Positions 10,893 through 23,790 of a DNA stretch of 64,000 nt are shown piece by piece; the first letter of the stretch is position 1; each line of letters begins with the position of its first letter. The notes beneath the pieces were generated by a model, which was not told the origin of the DNA, made no database searches, and saw nothing but the letters and a program-made list of their open reading frames with translations. This stretch comes from Gibbula magus (lineage: Eukaryota; Mollusca; Gastropoda; Trochida; Trochidae), in the NCBI GenBank assembly GCA_936450465.1, contig OW388305.1, positions 40,872,687 to 40,936,686 on the forward strand, given 5' to 3'. The position numbers and the translations under genes are program-made.

Positions 10893-11440
10893 TAACACAC
10901 CTGAATGCTGCATAAAATGTACCTGCTTGCAAGCAATGTATAGAAGAACACAAGAAATGCATTGAAATCACATGTGTGAAGTTTTTATTAACAAACTGCA
11001 ATTTATTTCGTCAAATACGTTCTCAAGGTTTTCATAAAAAAATAAATGGAAAACGAAAAATACACCTTTCATGTAAAATTGTATGGTTTCACCCAACTGA
11101 TTGCTGCTCTCTGATTCCTAACATCTCTAACGGACATAATTGGTTCGATATTGAAGAATGTTACAGTGATCTCATGGAAACTTACCCTAATGGCTATTCA
11201 TTACACTGGAGTAACGACCGTTCTTTCCACTAGTGGAAAGGCGTTCTTTTGGCGTGGAAAGAGCGACCTTTCCAATCTTTCCACCCGTGGAAAGAGGCAG
11301 CTTTCCACGCCTTTCCAAAGACGGAAAGAACGACCTTTACAAAGCCACTTTGGAAATATCGGCTGAAAGGCGGCCTTTCCACAGCCATCACGCTAATGAG
11401 ATAATTACTTTTCTGACGACGAGTTATGTCCCCTTGTAAT
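10893..11440 (+). repeat. Dispersed repeat 'K', copy 2, with CTTTCC/GGAAAG palindrome cluster
   Basis: The left part matches copy 1 at 9299-9570. It is followed at 11215-11395 by a dense cluster of CTTTCC and GGAAAG motifs, then by the first bases of the right part (TTATGTCCCCTTGTAATG, compare 23527-23543). The short ORFs over this stretch reflect the simple motif composition and are not taken as genes. Confidence 0.6.
11215..11395. repeat. Cluster of CTTTCCAC/GTGGAAAG palindromes
   Basis: CTTTCCACTAGTGGAAAG at 11223-11240 is a perfect 18-bp palindrome. CTTTCCAC-CC-GTGGAAAG follows near 11277-11294. The block 11219-11344 as a whole is an imperfect inverted repeat, with GTTCTTTCC at one end and GGAAAGAAC at the other. 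A related cluster lies at 23398-23505. The function is unknown; it could fold into nested hairpins or serve as a multimerised protein site. Confidence 0.8.
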
Positions 11441-12537
11441 GCGCGACCTGTCAACAATATCTATAGAACTATCCCTTATGACTAGATTTCCTTTGATTTA
11501 TTAACCATATTAAATATCATTTTGATTTAGGAAAATCTCTTTATTTTTACATTATTTTGACTTGATTAAATATTATTTGAATACTAAATTTAAACTTATT
11601 AGACGTATTCTAACAGGAAAGTGAAAATGAGACAGCAGAATATATTGACTTTGTTAAAATTATGAAAATAATGAACATATTTTTTAATATATTTAAATAG
11701 AAACATTTTTTTTTATCATGTTGAAAAGTAAATATTATATTTAATTATAAAACATAAAGATTACAAGGTTTTGACAAGAATTAGAAAAAAAATAACTTTA
11801 TTTTTTCAAAAACATTTTCGTTGAATGATTTTTTTTAAACATTCATTTTCTATTTTGATTTTAAATCCGTAAGTATGACTTTAATTGGAATGTGATCAGT
11901 CTACGAACAAATACAAGAAACTGGCTTTCTAGAATTTTTCACAAATCCTACTTTAGGTAAACAAAACTGAATGTAAAATGTTGATTTGACACTGACTTAT
12001 TTATAAACATTGTGCTATTCTATGTCCCGTTTAACAGAGACATACATACATACATACATACATATAGACATACATGTACCTAAAATGAACCAGAGGTGTG
12101 ATGTTCTTGAAATTCTTCTTAATAAGCATTTGTTATTTATGCTGTCCAAATAACCTATGCCGTAAAAATCCCTGATCATGCACCTTGTGGCCTGTTAACA
12201 TAGGATTAATTGCAGCGATGGAATTAAAGATGGATGACCTTCATAATGCCAAGAAAATTTAATTTTTAAATCTTATTTAATTGAGATTTACCAACTTTAA
12301 CCGAAAATAACCAGTTTAAGGTCAGTCAGTTCATTATAAAGAAAATACAACCATTCAAAGTCGTGGTCATGATCGAAAACAGGACATAGAACCTTGGCAT
12401 GATATAGCCATTAAGTCAAACGTATATTTGGACACTTTCATAAAATAGATAGGAAGACAGATTTGCTTCTAGCTTTTAATAGATCTTATAACGAGTAAAT
12501 ACTGAAATAGAGCCATATATGTCCTTAGTTTTCATTG

Positions 12538-12539
<2 letters not shown>
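11441..12539. other. AT-rich stretch with a short (CATA)n run
   Basis: Very AT-rich with no coding signal. A CATA tetranucleotide run lies at about 12042-12066. Confidence 0.5.

Positions 12540-12623
<84 letters not shown>
12540..12623. repeat. (TA)n microsatellite
   Basis: About 84 bp of uninterrupted TA dinucleotides. The overlapping minus-strand frame of alternating Ile-Tyr is an artefact of this repeat. Confidence 0.98.
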
Positions 12624-12626
<3 letters not shown>

Positions 12627-14310
12627 GAAAGTCGAGTAAGATGATATAACGCAAACCAGCACCTACTGTAATATGTACATTTCAGAACCATATAAAGTAT
12701 CATGCAAAACTGATTATGCATCTTTAAAAGAATACGTTTGCATACGACCACATTTACAGGTAATGTTTCATTTCTAAGTATCCAACATCTCACTACCTGT
12801 ACATATTATATTTTGAAAAAAAGGAGCGCAGGTGTGTTCAAAGATAAAACAAATAACCAACCAGCCTCGTATTATAAGAAAAGATGACCATGTATAATAT
12901 TATCACTATAACCATGTCTAAACACTACATGATCCTACAGGGCAAGAAAAATACTCCCTGGCGTAATGTGCTTACCTTTGAAATGTAACTAATCACTGAT
13001 AGAACATGGGAGGGTGATAACATGTTTACTTTATTCCTTAATTTCATTAGCTAATCATAAGTTATTAAGTTAAAAAGTAGATCCTACATATATAGTGTTT
13101 GACTAAATGATGGAACGACAGAGAGAATGAATGAGGGATTGGCATGTTCACGCAAGCAGCTGTAGTGATCTAAATTATCATAAGTTTAACAGACATATCC
13201 CGAAAGATACTCTTATATTCATTCGGCCTGAATCACAAAAATACATAACACAACACCTGTGAAATGATGAGTTATATTAAGAACTAGAGCAAGCTTTAAA
13301 CAACTTTTTTTGACAAAGTATGTTGTGTCATATTGATGATAACCTGTCTTACAGTCTGTTTACTGCTCCACCACTGCTTCTTAACTTGCAGATTTGAAAA
13401 TCAAATAAGTTCAATTACTGGTATATTTTAGAAATATGTCTAAGTGTTTATCATGGGACTGCCTTTCAATTATCCTACACCAATTTACACATTATCAATC
13501 ACATTATATTGTTCACTTACCCTCTTAATAAGCCATGTTATTGTGATGTGGGATAATATCGGTTTCTTTACCACTGACCATTTCGATTTCACTACAAGCT
13601 ATGTATAAACAATCGTATTGACCAGGTGTTCATTTAAAGAAGAAATATTCAAAGAGCATGTACATTTCTTTGATTGGCATTCTTGAAGTTAAAGTGATGA
13701 AGATGAGATATGTGATCATGTACATTAACATCTGTTTGTAATGTCAAAGCTGTTCTCAACTGTTCACATCGACATTCACAGCAATGGTTGACTTGCAGTC
13801 ATACTGTATTTTTATGTATAGCATGTTCCATAGTGAAGTTTAGTATCTCCTAGATCAATTTTAGATGGATGGTTTCATACCTGTGACACTTGAAAACGAT
13901 CGTCGTCTTTGATATAAAGAGTACGAGGGTTATAAACCAATAAGCAATCATATGTCGGCATTATGCCGTCTGCACATACGATGTGTGCCAATGAATTACG
14001 TAATAGTTTCATCAAAGGCGGTCGCTTTTCCCAGATATCACACTGCAAAGCCTTTCAAGGTCAATGTGCGTGCTTAAACTCATTAACACAGAGATAACAG
14101 AAAATACCAATTTGAAGTATGTTATATTAAAATCTATAATTAAAACATTTTAATTCCTGACTTTTTCATTCGTAAATAATTAGTTGTTATGATTTTAATA
14201 AATGTATACTTCACATTCCATAAGGCCATAGAACGTTTTTGTATATGGTGCTGGGAGAACCTTATAGTTATTAATACCCGGAAAATAAAGGCAACGATTA
14301 CAGAGATTAA
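12624..14310. other. Unannotated AT-rich stretch
   Basis: No gene, RNA or repeat was recognised. Confidence 0.4.
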
Positions 14311-14313
14311 TAA

Positions 14314-14572
14314 GTGAAAGACAACTATAAACCTGTTCTCATTGACAATTCCATCATAGAAGTTGTCCCGGAGTATAAGTATCTCGGCACTATTTTTTAT
14401 GACAAATTCAAACACAGATAGCATCTACAAGAATGGCCAACAATGGCTTTTAATGTCAATACCTTCACACTTGTTCTTTATAACAAAAGTTTTATTCAAA
14501 ACGTTCTCTGTTGTAGCATGTCAAGTGGTTTGGTTTGGAGGTCTTTCATTGAAAAACGAAAACAAGCAATAA
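14314..14572 (+). pseudogene. Decayed non-LTR retrotransposon reverse-transcriptase fragment
   Basis: Frame 14329-14421 encodes an I-I-E-V-V-P-E-Y-K-Y-L-G-T-I-F block, the well-known 'eYKYLG' motif after the RT catalytic palm in non-LTR elements, and then hits a stop (TAG). A second frame starting near 14410 carries on with N-T-D-S-I-Y-K-N-G-Q-Q and, about 30 residues later, V-V-W-F-G-G-L-S-L-K-N-E-N-K, matching the family's 'WFGnLs.knk' stretch. One frameshift and a stop break the copy, and the palm and endonuclease parts are not visible upstream. A host gene is very unlikely. Confidence 0.75.
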
Positions 14573-14579
14573 AACATTT

Positions 14580-17500
14580 CCATGATCTTTCATCCGGTTA
14601 TTTTGACATGATCATTTTACAGTCTTATATTTAATGAATAGATTAACTGGTATCACGATTGTAATTCATCATTATGAGTTACTCATTACAACTATCACAC
14701 GACTTACTCTTATTAAAGTGTTAAGGTTTGAATATTAATGATTAATGATATAAATTCAACACATGTTGTTTAAGGGTATTAACTTAAAATACTAATTCTT
14801 GTTGGTCCGCCTGTTCTTTATTTTTAAGATTGTATTCGGAAGAGTTTCTGTTATTGGAGGAAGTTACATACTGCCATAATACAAATTAATTATTGTTATG
14901 TCGCAAGCTAATGCAACGGTTATCATGATAATAATGTTGTTAAGTTGTTACATTGTATACATCTGTATTTCATTTTGCAATGACTCTTTTTGTCAATCTC
15001 ATTTTTTGCTGAGCTTCACTGACTGTGGTCAACCAGGGACTCTGTAATCAGATGGGAGTCCCTGGCTATATACAGGAGCAAGCGTCACGTGCAAATGCCT
15101 ATCAGAACAACCTGTTAAACAATGAGTTCCGGTCGGTGTTATGTAACATGTGTATTCGGTCTCAAACAGGTCTCCTGGTGGACTGTAACACTTGATTCGG
15201 GTACTTGGTTACATGTACTGCATCCATATTCAGCTATTCATCTATCAACAATCGCTATAGACACTTTCATATGGGTATGTTATGATGACAAAGAGGTTCC
15301 AGTATGCGCCTTTGTTTCAACGTTCAGAGTTTGAACATCAAATAGCTTTATTGCTGTACACTAGCCCGTGAATGTTCCATTATCTATTGAAACAAAATTT
15401 GAATGTCGAATTGTAGAATTGCAATGACATTTACATGTTGTAGATGTGAAAGGTATGACTATTTTGTAAACTACAAATAAAATTGTAAATAAAGGATATA
15501 GACAATATAGACCTAGATAACAGGTCACAGTTGTGTAAAGAACGATACTGTAAGGTATTTATAGAAGTTGAACATGTATTACTACAAATCATAAAATAAA
15601 ATGCAACCATAGAATAAGCACACATGTGCCAAAGACTCATGTTCCGGTTTAAAACAGTTTGGATGGGGTGATGTTTCATATTATCCTGCTCAAATAAATT
15701 CATGGATGGCGATTTATATATACATGTTCATAATTGCAGACTCGAATACCTACACTAGATATATCTAGATATTACATTTTCCTCTGCTTATGTCAATGAC
15801 AATTCCTTGTGTATGTGTATTGGTATTTAAAGATAACCCTCTCATCAGAATTGTCGAATATACATCCGAATATACAACCACAGCTAGTCACCAATACACA
15901 CCATTCCTCACCCAGACAATGTTAGCTTAATTGCGGGTCATAAACCAGGCGAGAAATTATCCGTAATACATTAGATATTTCGTGATTATAAAATCGCTCT
16001 GTATGTTACCTTAAATGAATAATGACAATTATCTTAAATTTTGCTTTTATTAGCTCTCTGGGATACCGTTGTTTATTTGTACAAGATTCTTTGTCTTTGC
16101 ATGTTTTATTGATGTATCGTTAACAAATCTATGCAATAGTTATTTGTGAAAGGAGCACTTACAGACAGGTTTATTCAATATATAAGGCCCAAACAAGTAC
16201 AATTCATATTTCAGCATGACGGCTTGAGATGACGTGACTTTGATAATTATTTCCGCCGGAGTTTTCATCTAATCTTTTATAAACATGGCAAGGTATTTTA
16301 AGATATATTATGAATAAATAGATTATACATCGTTTGTGGATTGCAAAGCGTCACAAACTAACCATTTGTAAAATTCGTCTTCTATTTGACCAGAAGAATA
16401 ATTAGAACATCATTGATCATCCAGCGTGTAATAGTCCTTTCTAGAATGTTGTATTTTTAAGGAGTGTAATGCGATTTTAAATTTACATAGATTTCGTAAG
16501 AGTGACTTATCACTAAGAAAACGTAAATACTAGTCTGGCCCAAACCCCGATCTGAAATGATGTAATGACTTAAATAAATTGATGAATTAATTGTTTCGGA
16601 CCAATATGAAAACAAGCATGATATACTTTAATGTTCTGCATGTGACATTTTATACGCCAGCTGTGTTCATTTGCATCAGTATGATATATATATATATTAA
16701 AGCTATTAGTAGGCCGTTTGCTGCGAACGTACTTCATAACACTCGCATTCAGTTTAAATGTAATATGCTTCATAAATAAAGCATACATTTTATTATTTAC
16801 AAATACAAATACAAATTAAATTTTGTTGTCACATTTTCAGTCCGTTTCTCTTAATTTCCACAAACGATACCTATAATGGATATTTTCCGTTTTTTTTAAT
16901 AATAATTTTTAATATCTAAAATCAGTGGACACACTCTTGCGTCATATACAGTAAATATTTGATTGAGTCCACCAGTTTTAATTTGTGATCCGAAAACGAA
17001 GTATGATGGACAGAACATGACATATTTTATTATTTGTATTGAAAATATTAAAATACTTACAAATCATACCCCGACACAATTGCAAAACAGACAGTATATA
17101 TATATGGGACAACAATATACAATAAACAGAAAACCTATGTTAGCTTTCTTGATAATAATTTAATTTGTTGAAGAATGAAAGCTTGTCCAATATACAGTGT
17201 ACACGTGGATGTGTCTTGGTCAAAGAAGAGACTACTCTCATCATAGTTCACAAATACACAACCGAATATACATGTATGCGAAGTCGCGAATACACGCTGT
17301 TGAGCCCATCTAAAGATAGCAATTGCGGGTCATAAAATATCCTGTGCAATACACGAGAATGGTAAGTAATTGAAAATTTTAATCTGTTTTTACTAACTGT
17401 AGTAACACGATCATATTTGTAAAAATATAAGTTTATGTTATATGTGCTTTTATGAGTGTTTTGGGCGCGTATGTGTCATTTGGATACATATTTGAGAAGT

Positions 17501-17867
17501 CTATCCATTTTTTAACGGCACTTTATCTTAACTTCATGACATTTCTTTTTTATATTTTACTGTTTTACAAAATAGTCATCCCACATTTAACGTTGTCTAC
17601 TTATTTTCTCTGTATGACTCAATAATTATAGATAAAACTTATTCAATCATTGTTGCTTTACTGTAATGATATGCGGATGGAAATTTATTTAAATAATATA
17701 AATGTTAATCACATTTTAATCACGTTATTAGTAATTGAGTGTCACATAGGTCAAACCTGACGGGTTAGCACATGTTGCATGTTTATTCATATCCGTTTGT
17801 ATGTTATAATTATGTTCAGTGACACTACCCTTTTATGGTAAAATGAGTATGTTCGTCGCCTTCTATA
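14580..17867. other. Unannotated AT-rich stretch with one hairpin and a weak repeat pair
   Basis: CCAGGGACTC (15033-15042) and GAGTCCCTGG (15056-15065) form a perfect 10-bp hairpin with a 13-base loop. The segments 15830-15975 and 17225-17345 share CGAATATACA and ATTGCGGGTCATAAA blocks and may be remnants of one repeat. No coding or RNA gene was recognised. Confidence 0.4.
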
Positions 17868-17885
17868 ATATATATATATATATAT
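17868..17885. repeat. Short (TA)n run
   Basis: Eighteen bases of TA dinucleotides. Confidence 0.85.
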
Positions 17886-19004
17886 GCATAGTAATATAGG
17901 GCAGTGATAACGTTACTATGGGTTGCATATATATTTACCGGTACTGATTGCTGTCGACTGCAGTCTGGGCGCACTCTGGTATTCAACCATCACAAAAACT
18001 CACAAAAAGACGTACTCTTTGAAACTAAACTGATGTCTTATGATAAATGTAATTATATTGCAAGTTGCCTGTCTGTTCATTTTGTTTTAATGGAGAACTA
18101 CGATTTGAAACCAAGTGTTCGTTATTATTTTTTATTTTGTCAGTAATTAAATATGGGATGATTTATTGACAATGAATGGTAATTTGGACATTTTATACGG
18201 TCAGCGAAAAACAGGATGTTAAAAGTTTTTGAATGTCTTTGTTATATTATAGAATAGCTTGTATTATGTTGATGAGGGTATCAGCCTGCTATTTAGACAT
18301 TTGTGTACATGAATGCGAGAAATATTTGTTAATTAACAGAATACACAACTTTGTTTATTAGGACGCACTGTGATTTGGTATATACCGAACGCTTCAGTGG
18401 TTGTCGTCGTTCTAATTGATTTATTGATTCGCAACATGTGAGACATGAAATACACCGTCTTATGAACGTACTTCTCACAAATTGACAGTTTTGTGATATG
18501 CTAGTGTTGCATTTAAAACATCACAATTCATCACCAATGTAATGAACTTTTTATTTTAAATGTAATTTAAAACTTGAATTAAAAAACGATTTACTGATAT
18601 CTTAACAAACGATTGAAATCCAACTCAAAACGTAATTGTAATTATACTTTCATATGATGTGTGATGTAGCCACAGCCATCTGTTGTTAAACCGAACGCTC
18701 TAAAGGAATTTAAAATGGAAATTGGGAAAATAAACATAAATTATTTTAGTTATCATTAACAATGATGCAGAAGATTAATTACATTAACTTAAGATGTTGT
18801 ATGCACGGACACAATCCGACAAATACACACTTATTCCAATATTTTGTTATTTACTTCTGAATTTTTGTTTTAAATATCAAAACCAAAACTTATCGAACAA
18901 AAATCGTAACAGTTGTTACAGAATGGGTCGGTAATTAAATGCAGGCTGTAGTATAGACCATAAAGGGTACCATTAATGATTAGTTTTATATATTAATTAT
19001 ATAA
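17886..19004. other. Unannotated AT-rich stretch
   Basis: No feature was recognised; the 80-residue plus-strand frame at 17904 lacks any known pattern. Confidence 0.4.
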
Positions 19005-19497
19005 TTAAGGTGCATCCATCGTGTTTCATAAACAAATATTTGGCTTTAATAAGCTCAAACTCACCATATGTGCTGTTTACAATACAAACAAATTCACTCA
19101 GCTTGCATATTCTTCCCCAATCGCATAATATATCATAATTACTAGTTTCCAATTAAAATCGAGTAACATCATTTTGCATGTGCAGAAACCAACACTGCAT
19201 GTTCCCTTTACATGCACAATAGTTATATGAATTATTCAACATTATCAACCCAAAGTTGTTATTTTGCCTGTTTAAAATATAAGATTCCAAAATTACGTTT
19301 GACTCATTGGCGCGCGACTCAAGCGTAACATTGTCCGGTTTTCGATCATAAATCACTACTTTTACCTTCATATCGTCAATGTACTAAGACGACAATCATC
19401 AAAATGGTAGTTTTTAACAGTCGGTACTCGATACAGTAACACTATTTATAACGTTTGGAATATGTGACCCCCAACAGCACAATGGATAGACCTTCAA
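19005..19497 (-). mobile_element. TTAA-ended MITE family 'T', copy 1
   Basis: Starts TTAAGGTGCATCCATCGTG and ends AACAGCACAATGGATAGACC, an imperfect terminal inverted repeat. The whole ~490-bp sequence matches 49372-49869 in reverse orientation, with shared blocks such as TTGGCGCGCGACTC / GGCGCGCGCCAATGAG, TCCAATTAAAATCGAGTAA and AATTCACTCAGCTTGCATAT. TTAA ends suggest a piggyBac-type transposase. It is non-coding, and the small ORF inside it is not conserved as a frame. Confidence 0.75.
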
Positions 19498-20529
19498 GGT
19501 CTCGTGAACACAACCTGAACAAACTAAGTTTGTCGCAGAGCTACTTGTTTTAATAAGGGAGAAGGTTTAATCTACCACCGCCAAAAGAACAGTTTTATGC
19601 CATACTCAACAATCCCGTTTTAACTTTTGATAGTGCCAAGGCCTGCAATGGTATTCTTCGTTTACGTCGTAATCTTTTTTATGGATAATGTATGCAATAT
19701 TTTAGTTTACTTTTATTGATGTACATGCTTTTACTCTATATTCAATATATTTTATGTTTTATAAATTGACACAGTGTCTCTCATAAATCGCTGAGCGATT
19801 GGTTGTATATACACAAGTGAGACAAAAATAAAACAATCTGTATGTATGTCTGTCTGTCAGAGATTGTCGTAGCTAGTAGTTATGCAACTCAGTGTACCAA
19901 CTGCACATGTGTATATCAGCACGTATTATGACTAAATACACAATCACTACTTAACGACTTAAATATACAATCATTTGATTGCGTTTTTGTGGAATGTATT
20001 GAGAGAGATTATTATGGCTCATTTCGTACACATAAATACATGTTAATAAAATATAAATATAACGACATGCGATGGTATGACGTAAAATAGTGCAAGATAT
20101 CTGTGAAATTAAAATACATGCGTAATTTAGCTACATTGCATAAATACTCATATAACCAATTGTGTCATTTAACTGAGATGATATATTTATCGAAATAACA
20201 TTGTACAACACTGTGAAATGCCATAAGACTTATGAAAAACTATTTTCAAAATGCTTTAACTTCACAACATGATACACAACATTTCCGTCCGCTAATCGTT
20301 CCACATACATAAACACACACACGTGCACACACTCTGTAATTCAGAATTGCAAGTAGAAACTGAAAGTGCTTGGTTTTGGGGCTGTTTGTTTTTGGCTGTT
20401 TTTGAGCAAAATGTATTGTTATACAGGTATTTACTAATTCATTGCGTTTTTTGAGGGTTCCAATATAAAGTTTGATTGATTTGTTCACATATGCAAAGTT
20501 TGCATTTTTGTTAGTATTGAACTTCAACG
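19498..20529. other. Unannotated AT-rich stretch
   Basis: No gene or repeat was recognised. Confidence 0.4.
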
Positions 20530-20568
20530 TGAAAGAGAGAGAAAGAGACAGAGAGACAGAAAGACAGG

Positions 20569-20658
<90 letters not shown>

Positions 20659-20778
20659 GACATACGGACGGACGGAGGGTCGGATGGATGGACGGATTGA
20701 CGGACGGAGGGAGGGAGGGATAGAGATAAGACAGAGACAGAGACAGACAGACAGGGAGAGCGGGAGAAAGGGAAAAGC

Positions 20779-20809
<31 letters not shown>

Positions 20810-21246
20810 TGAGAGAGAGAGAGAGAGAGGTACAGAGAGAGACGGAGAGAGACGGAGATATGGACGGAGAGAGAGAGACGAGATAAGGACGGAGAGAGGA
20901 AGGAGAGACAGACAGACAGACAGACAGAGACAGACAGACAGACAGACAGGGAGAGCGGGAGAGAGGGAAACGCGAGAAAGAGAGGGACATACGGACGGAG
21001 GGTCGGAGGGTCGGAGGGATGGACGGAGGGACGGACGGAGGGAGGGACGGAGAGAGGGAGAGAGATAAGACTGTGCAAGTTGTCTATCATTGTAGAACGT
21101 TATACAGTTACATCTTCCTAACTGAAAAACTGTAGCCAGTAGGGAATATTCGCTACCACACAACAAAATGTTGTCGTTTGACAGAGACAGAGACAGAGAC
21201 AGAGACAGACAGACAGGGAGAGCGGGAGAGAGGGAAAAGAGAAAGA

Positions 21247-21298
<52 letters not shown>

Positions 21299-21722
21299 GA
21301 GATACAGAGAGGGAGAGGTACAGAGAGAGAGACGTAGAGAGAGACGGAGATAGGGACGGAGAGAGAGACGGAGATAGGGACGGAGAGAGGAAGGAGAGAC
21401 AGACAGACAGACAGACAGAGACATACAGACAGACAGACACGGAGAGCGGGAGAGAGGGAAACGCGAGAAAGAGAGGGACATACGGACGGAGGGTCGGAGG
21501 GATGGACGGAGGGACGGACGGAGGGAGGGACGGAGAGAGGGAGAGAGATAAGACTGTGCAAGTTGTCTATCATTGTAGAAGTTATACAGTTACATCTTCC
21601 TAACTGAAAAACTGTAGCCAGTAGGGAATATTCGCTACCACACAACAAAATGTTGTCGTTTGACAGAGACAGAGACAGAGACAGAGACAGAGACAGAGAG
21701 ACAGGGAGGGCGGGAGAGAGGG

Positions 21723-21807
<85 letters not shown>

Positions 21808-22060
21808 GACATACGGACGGACGGAGGGTCGGAGGGATGGACGGAGGGACGGACGGAGGGAGGGAGTATGAGAGGGAGAGAGATTAGACTATGCAAGTTG
21901 TATATAACTGTTGAACGTTATACAGTTATATCTTCCTAACTGAAAAACTGTAGCCAGTTTGACAGAGACAGAGACAGAGACAGAGACAGAGACAGACAGA
22001 CAGGGAGAGCGGGAAAAGATAGAGAAAGAGACATAGACAGAGAGACAGGGAGAGAGACAT
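20530..22060. repeat. GA-rich tandem array with interspersed 120-bp unique spacer
   Basis: Long GA dinucleotide runs are mixed with CAGA and GACGGA/GGGACGGA blocks. A ~115-bp spacer (ACTGTGCAAGTTGTCTATC ... TTGTCGTTTGACAGAGAC) recurs at 21070, 21553 and, more diverged, 21888, so the higher-order unit is about 483 bp and then about 335 bp. Ser/Leu-rich frames on the minus strand (up to 411 codons) and Arg/Glu frames on the plus strand are products of the purine/pyrimidine bias. Strong strand asymmetry (purines on plus) makes triplex or H-DNA formation plausible. Confidence 0.95.
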
Positions 22061-23370
22061 ATTATTTACATAATTTACAATATGGATATTCATGATATTC
22101 AAATGCTATCGTTCAATTAACTGCAAAATTTTCTCTTGTGAGATGTCTCCCATTGGTATTTGTTTGTAACTAGGGGGGAATACTCGATAATGTACAAGAT
22201 CAATTAAACTATGATGTATTGACAAATACATTTATATATGCGTGTCTTTTCCCTGTGTAATCACTCAATGTACATTTTGCCTCAGTGATTTAACTGTATA
22301 ATTCACATTTGTAATCATCATGTGGTTAATGCGTTATACATACATGAAGGAAGGATTAGTAGCTCAATTTTAATTTGAAAATAAATATTCAGTGATTAAA
22401 TGAATAAAATATGAATGGGTGGTTAAAAGTGGGAACAATGTAATTAGATTCATAACTTAAAATTGTATAAATTTACATAGTTTCGAATATCTCGTATGTA
22501 GTACATAATGGTAATTGGAAAATTATTAATGTGTGACTAGTATTTAAAAATAGAAATGTAAGTGTCAACATACATAATTTTTTATAAAGACTTCGATGAA
22601 GTAAAGACATAAGTGTATGTGCAAGACCACTATGGAAATAATTATATTGCTGATAATCTTATCCCAACTATACCAATGGCAAACCAAACGAACTGTTATT
22701 TTATAATGCTTCTTTTAATGATCTTTTCAAATAATAGTAGTTTTCAATTGTGTCGTATACAACCAAGCATAAATAATTAATACTTATAACCCTTAACAAA
22801 AAACAAAACTACACTCATTGCAATGTATGACTCGTATTTTGTGATTAATTTGATTAATTTCACTCACTCAATGTCACACAGGAATACCACTCGCGCTTTG
22901 TTAATATTTGTTTGGAAAATCTGTGGATATGCCGTCGTTTTCTTGAGAAAATAGATTCACCATATATGGTTGTATGTAAGGATGGTCTTAATCTCATTTA
23001 ATTTTAATTTCCCATTCAAATATTATTTCTGGTTATCTGAATGTTGATAATTTAGTCATTTAAATTACAATGATCTCATCTATCACTTGTTCAGAAAATT
23101 ATAGGAAAATATAATTATTTATTGTATTGGTAATAAAACTATTCCAAAATGTTCCCGTTGCTTCAGAAAACTGAACCACGATTTTATGAACGCTTCACAT
23201 AATGACATGAACAAATTAAATACTACATTAAAAGATTAATATATAATTTCTCACTTAAATATAATTACATTAAAATTAATTAAGATAAATAGAATAAAAA
23301 GGAGTTTTAAAGAGTGATTCTTAATTTAATTGAGAAGTAAGTAGACGAAAACAAATAATGTGATTTTATT
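22061..23370. other. Unannotated AT-rich stretch
   Basis: No feature was recognised. Confidence 0.4.
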
Positions 23371-23374
23371 CACG

Positions 23375-23790
23375 CTTCAATGGAAGTCCACTGTTTGGAA
23401 AGGTTGGCTGTGGAAATGTGATCATTCCACAGTGTGGAAAGAACGCCTTTCGGTTTTGGAAAGGTCATTGTTTCCAAGTGTGGAAAGTTGTGGAATGGAC
23501 GGTCGTTTCTCCAGTGTTATGATGACGTGACACCTTGTAATGGTGTTCCATCATATCATAGAATACAGTTTGTGACAGATGAGAGGCGTTTAAATGCACA
23601 CTTTTACATCATTGTTACAATGTAATTGCGTTCGAGTCCATCGTGCACCCTTTTACATCATTGTAACAATCATGAATTACTTTGAAAATCAAACAAGTAG
23701 CATTCTGTGAACAACCCTGTTTCACGTCAGTGTTTTACAGTCTGAAATTATGAGCATTGAAAATCAATAAAAGGGAAAGCATTTCAAAAC
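23375..23790 (+). repeat. Dispersed repeat 'K', copy 3 (palindrome cluster plus right part)
   Basis: 23398-23505 carries repeated GTGGAAAG/GGAAAGG motifs related to 11215-11395. The remainder (23527-23785) matches 9590-9860 through ACACTTTTACATCATTGTTACA, AAGTAGCATTCTGTGAA and TTCACGTCAGTGTTTTACA-type blocks. The left part of the family is missing. There is no coding potential. Confidence 0.6.

Noticed and set aside
12476..12793. 105-codon minus frame with Ile-Tyr repeats
   Set aside because: Produced by the (TA)n microsatellite.
20246..21896. Long minus-strand Ser/Leu-rich frames (up to 411 codons) and plus-strand Arg/Glu frames
   Set aside because: They lie in GA/CAGA/GACGGA simple repeats; open frames follow from the repeat units in several frames at once, and no codon pattern or start context supports coding.
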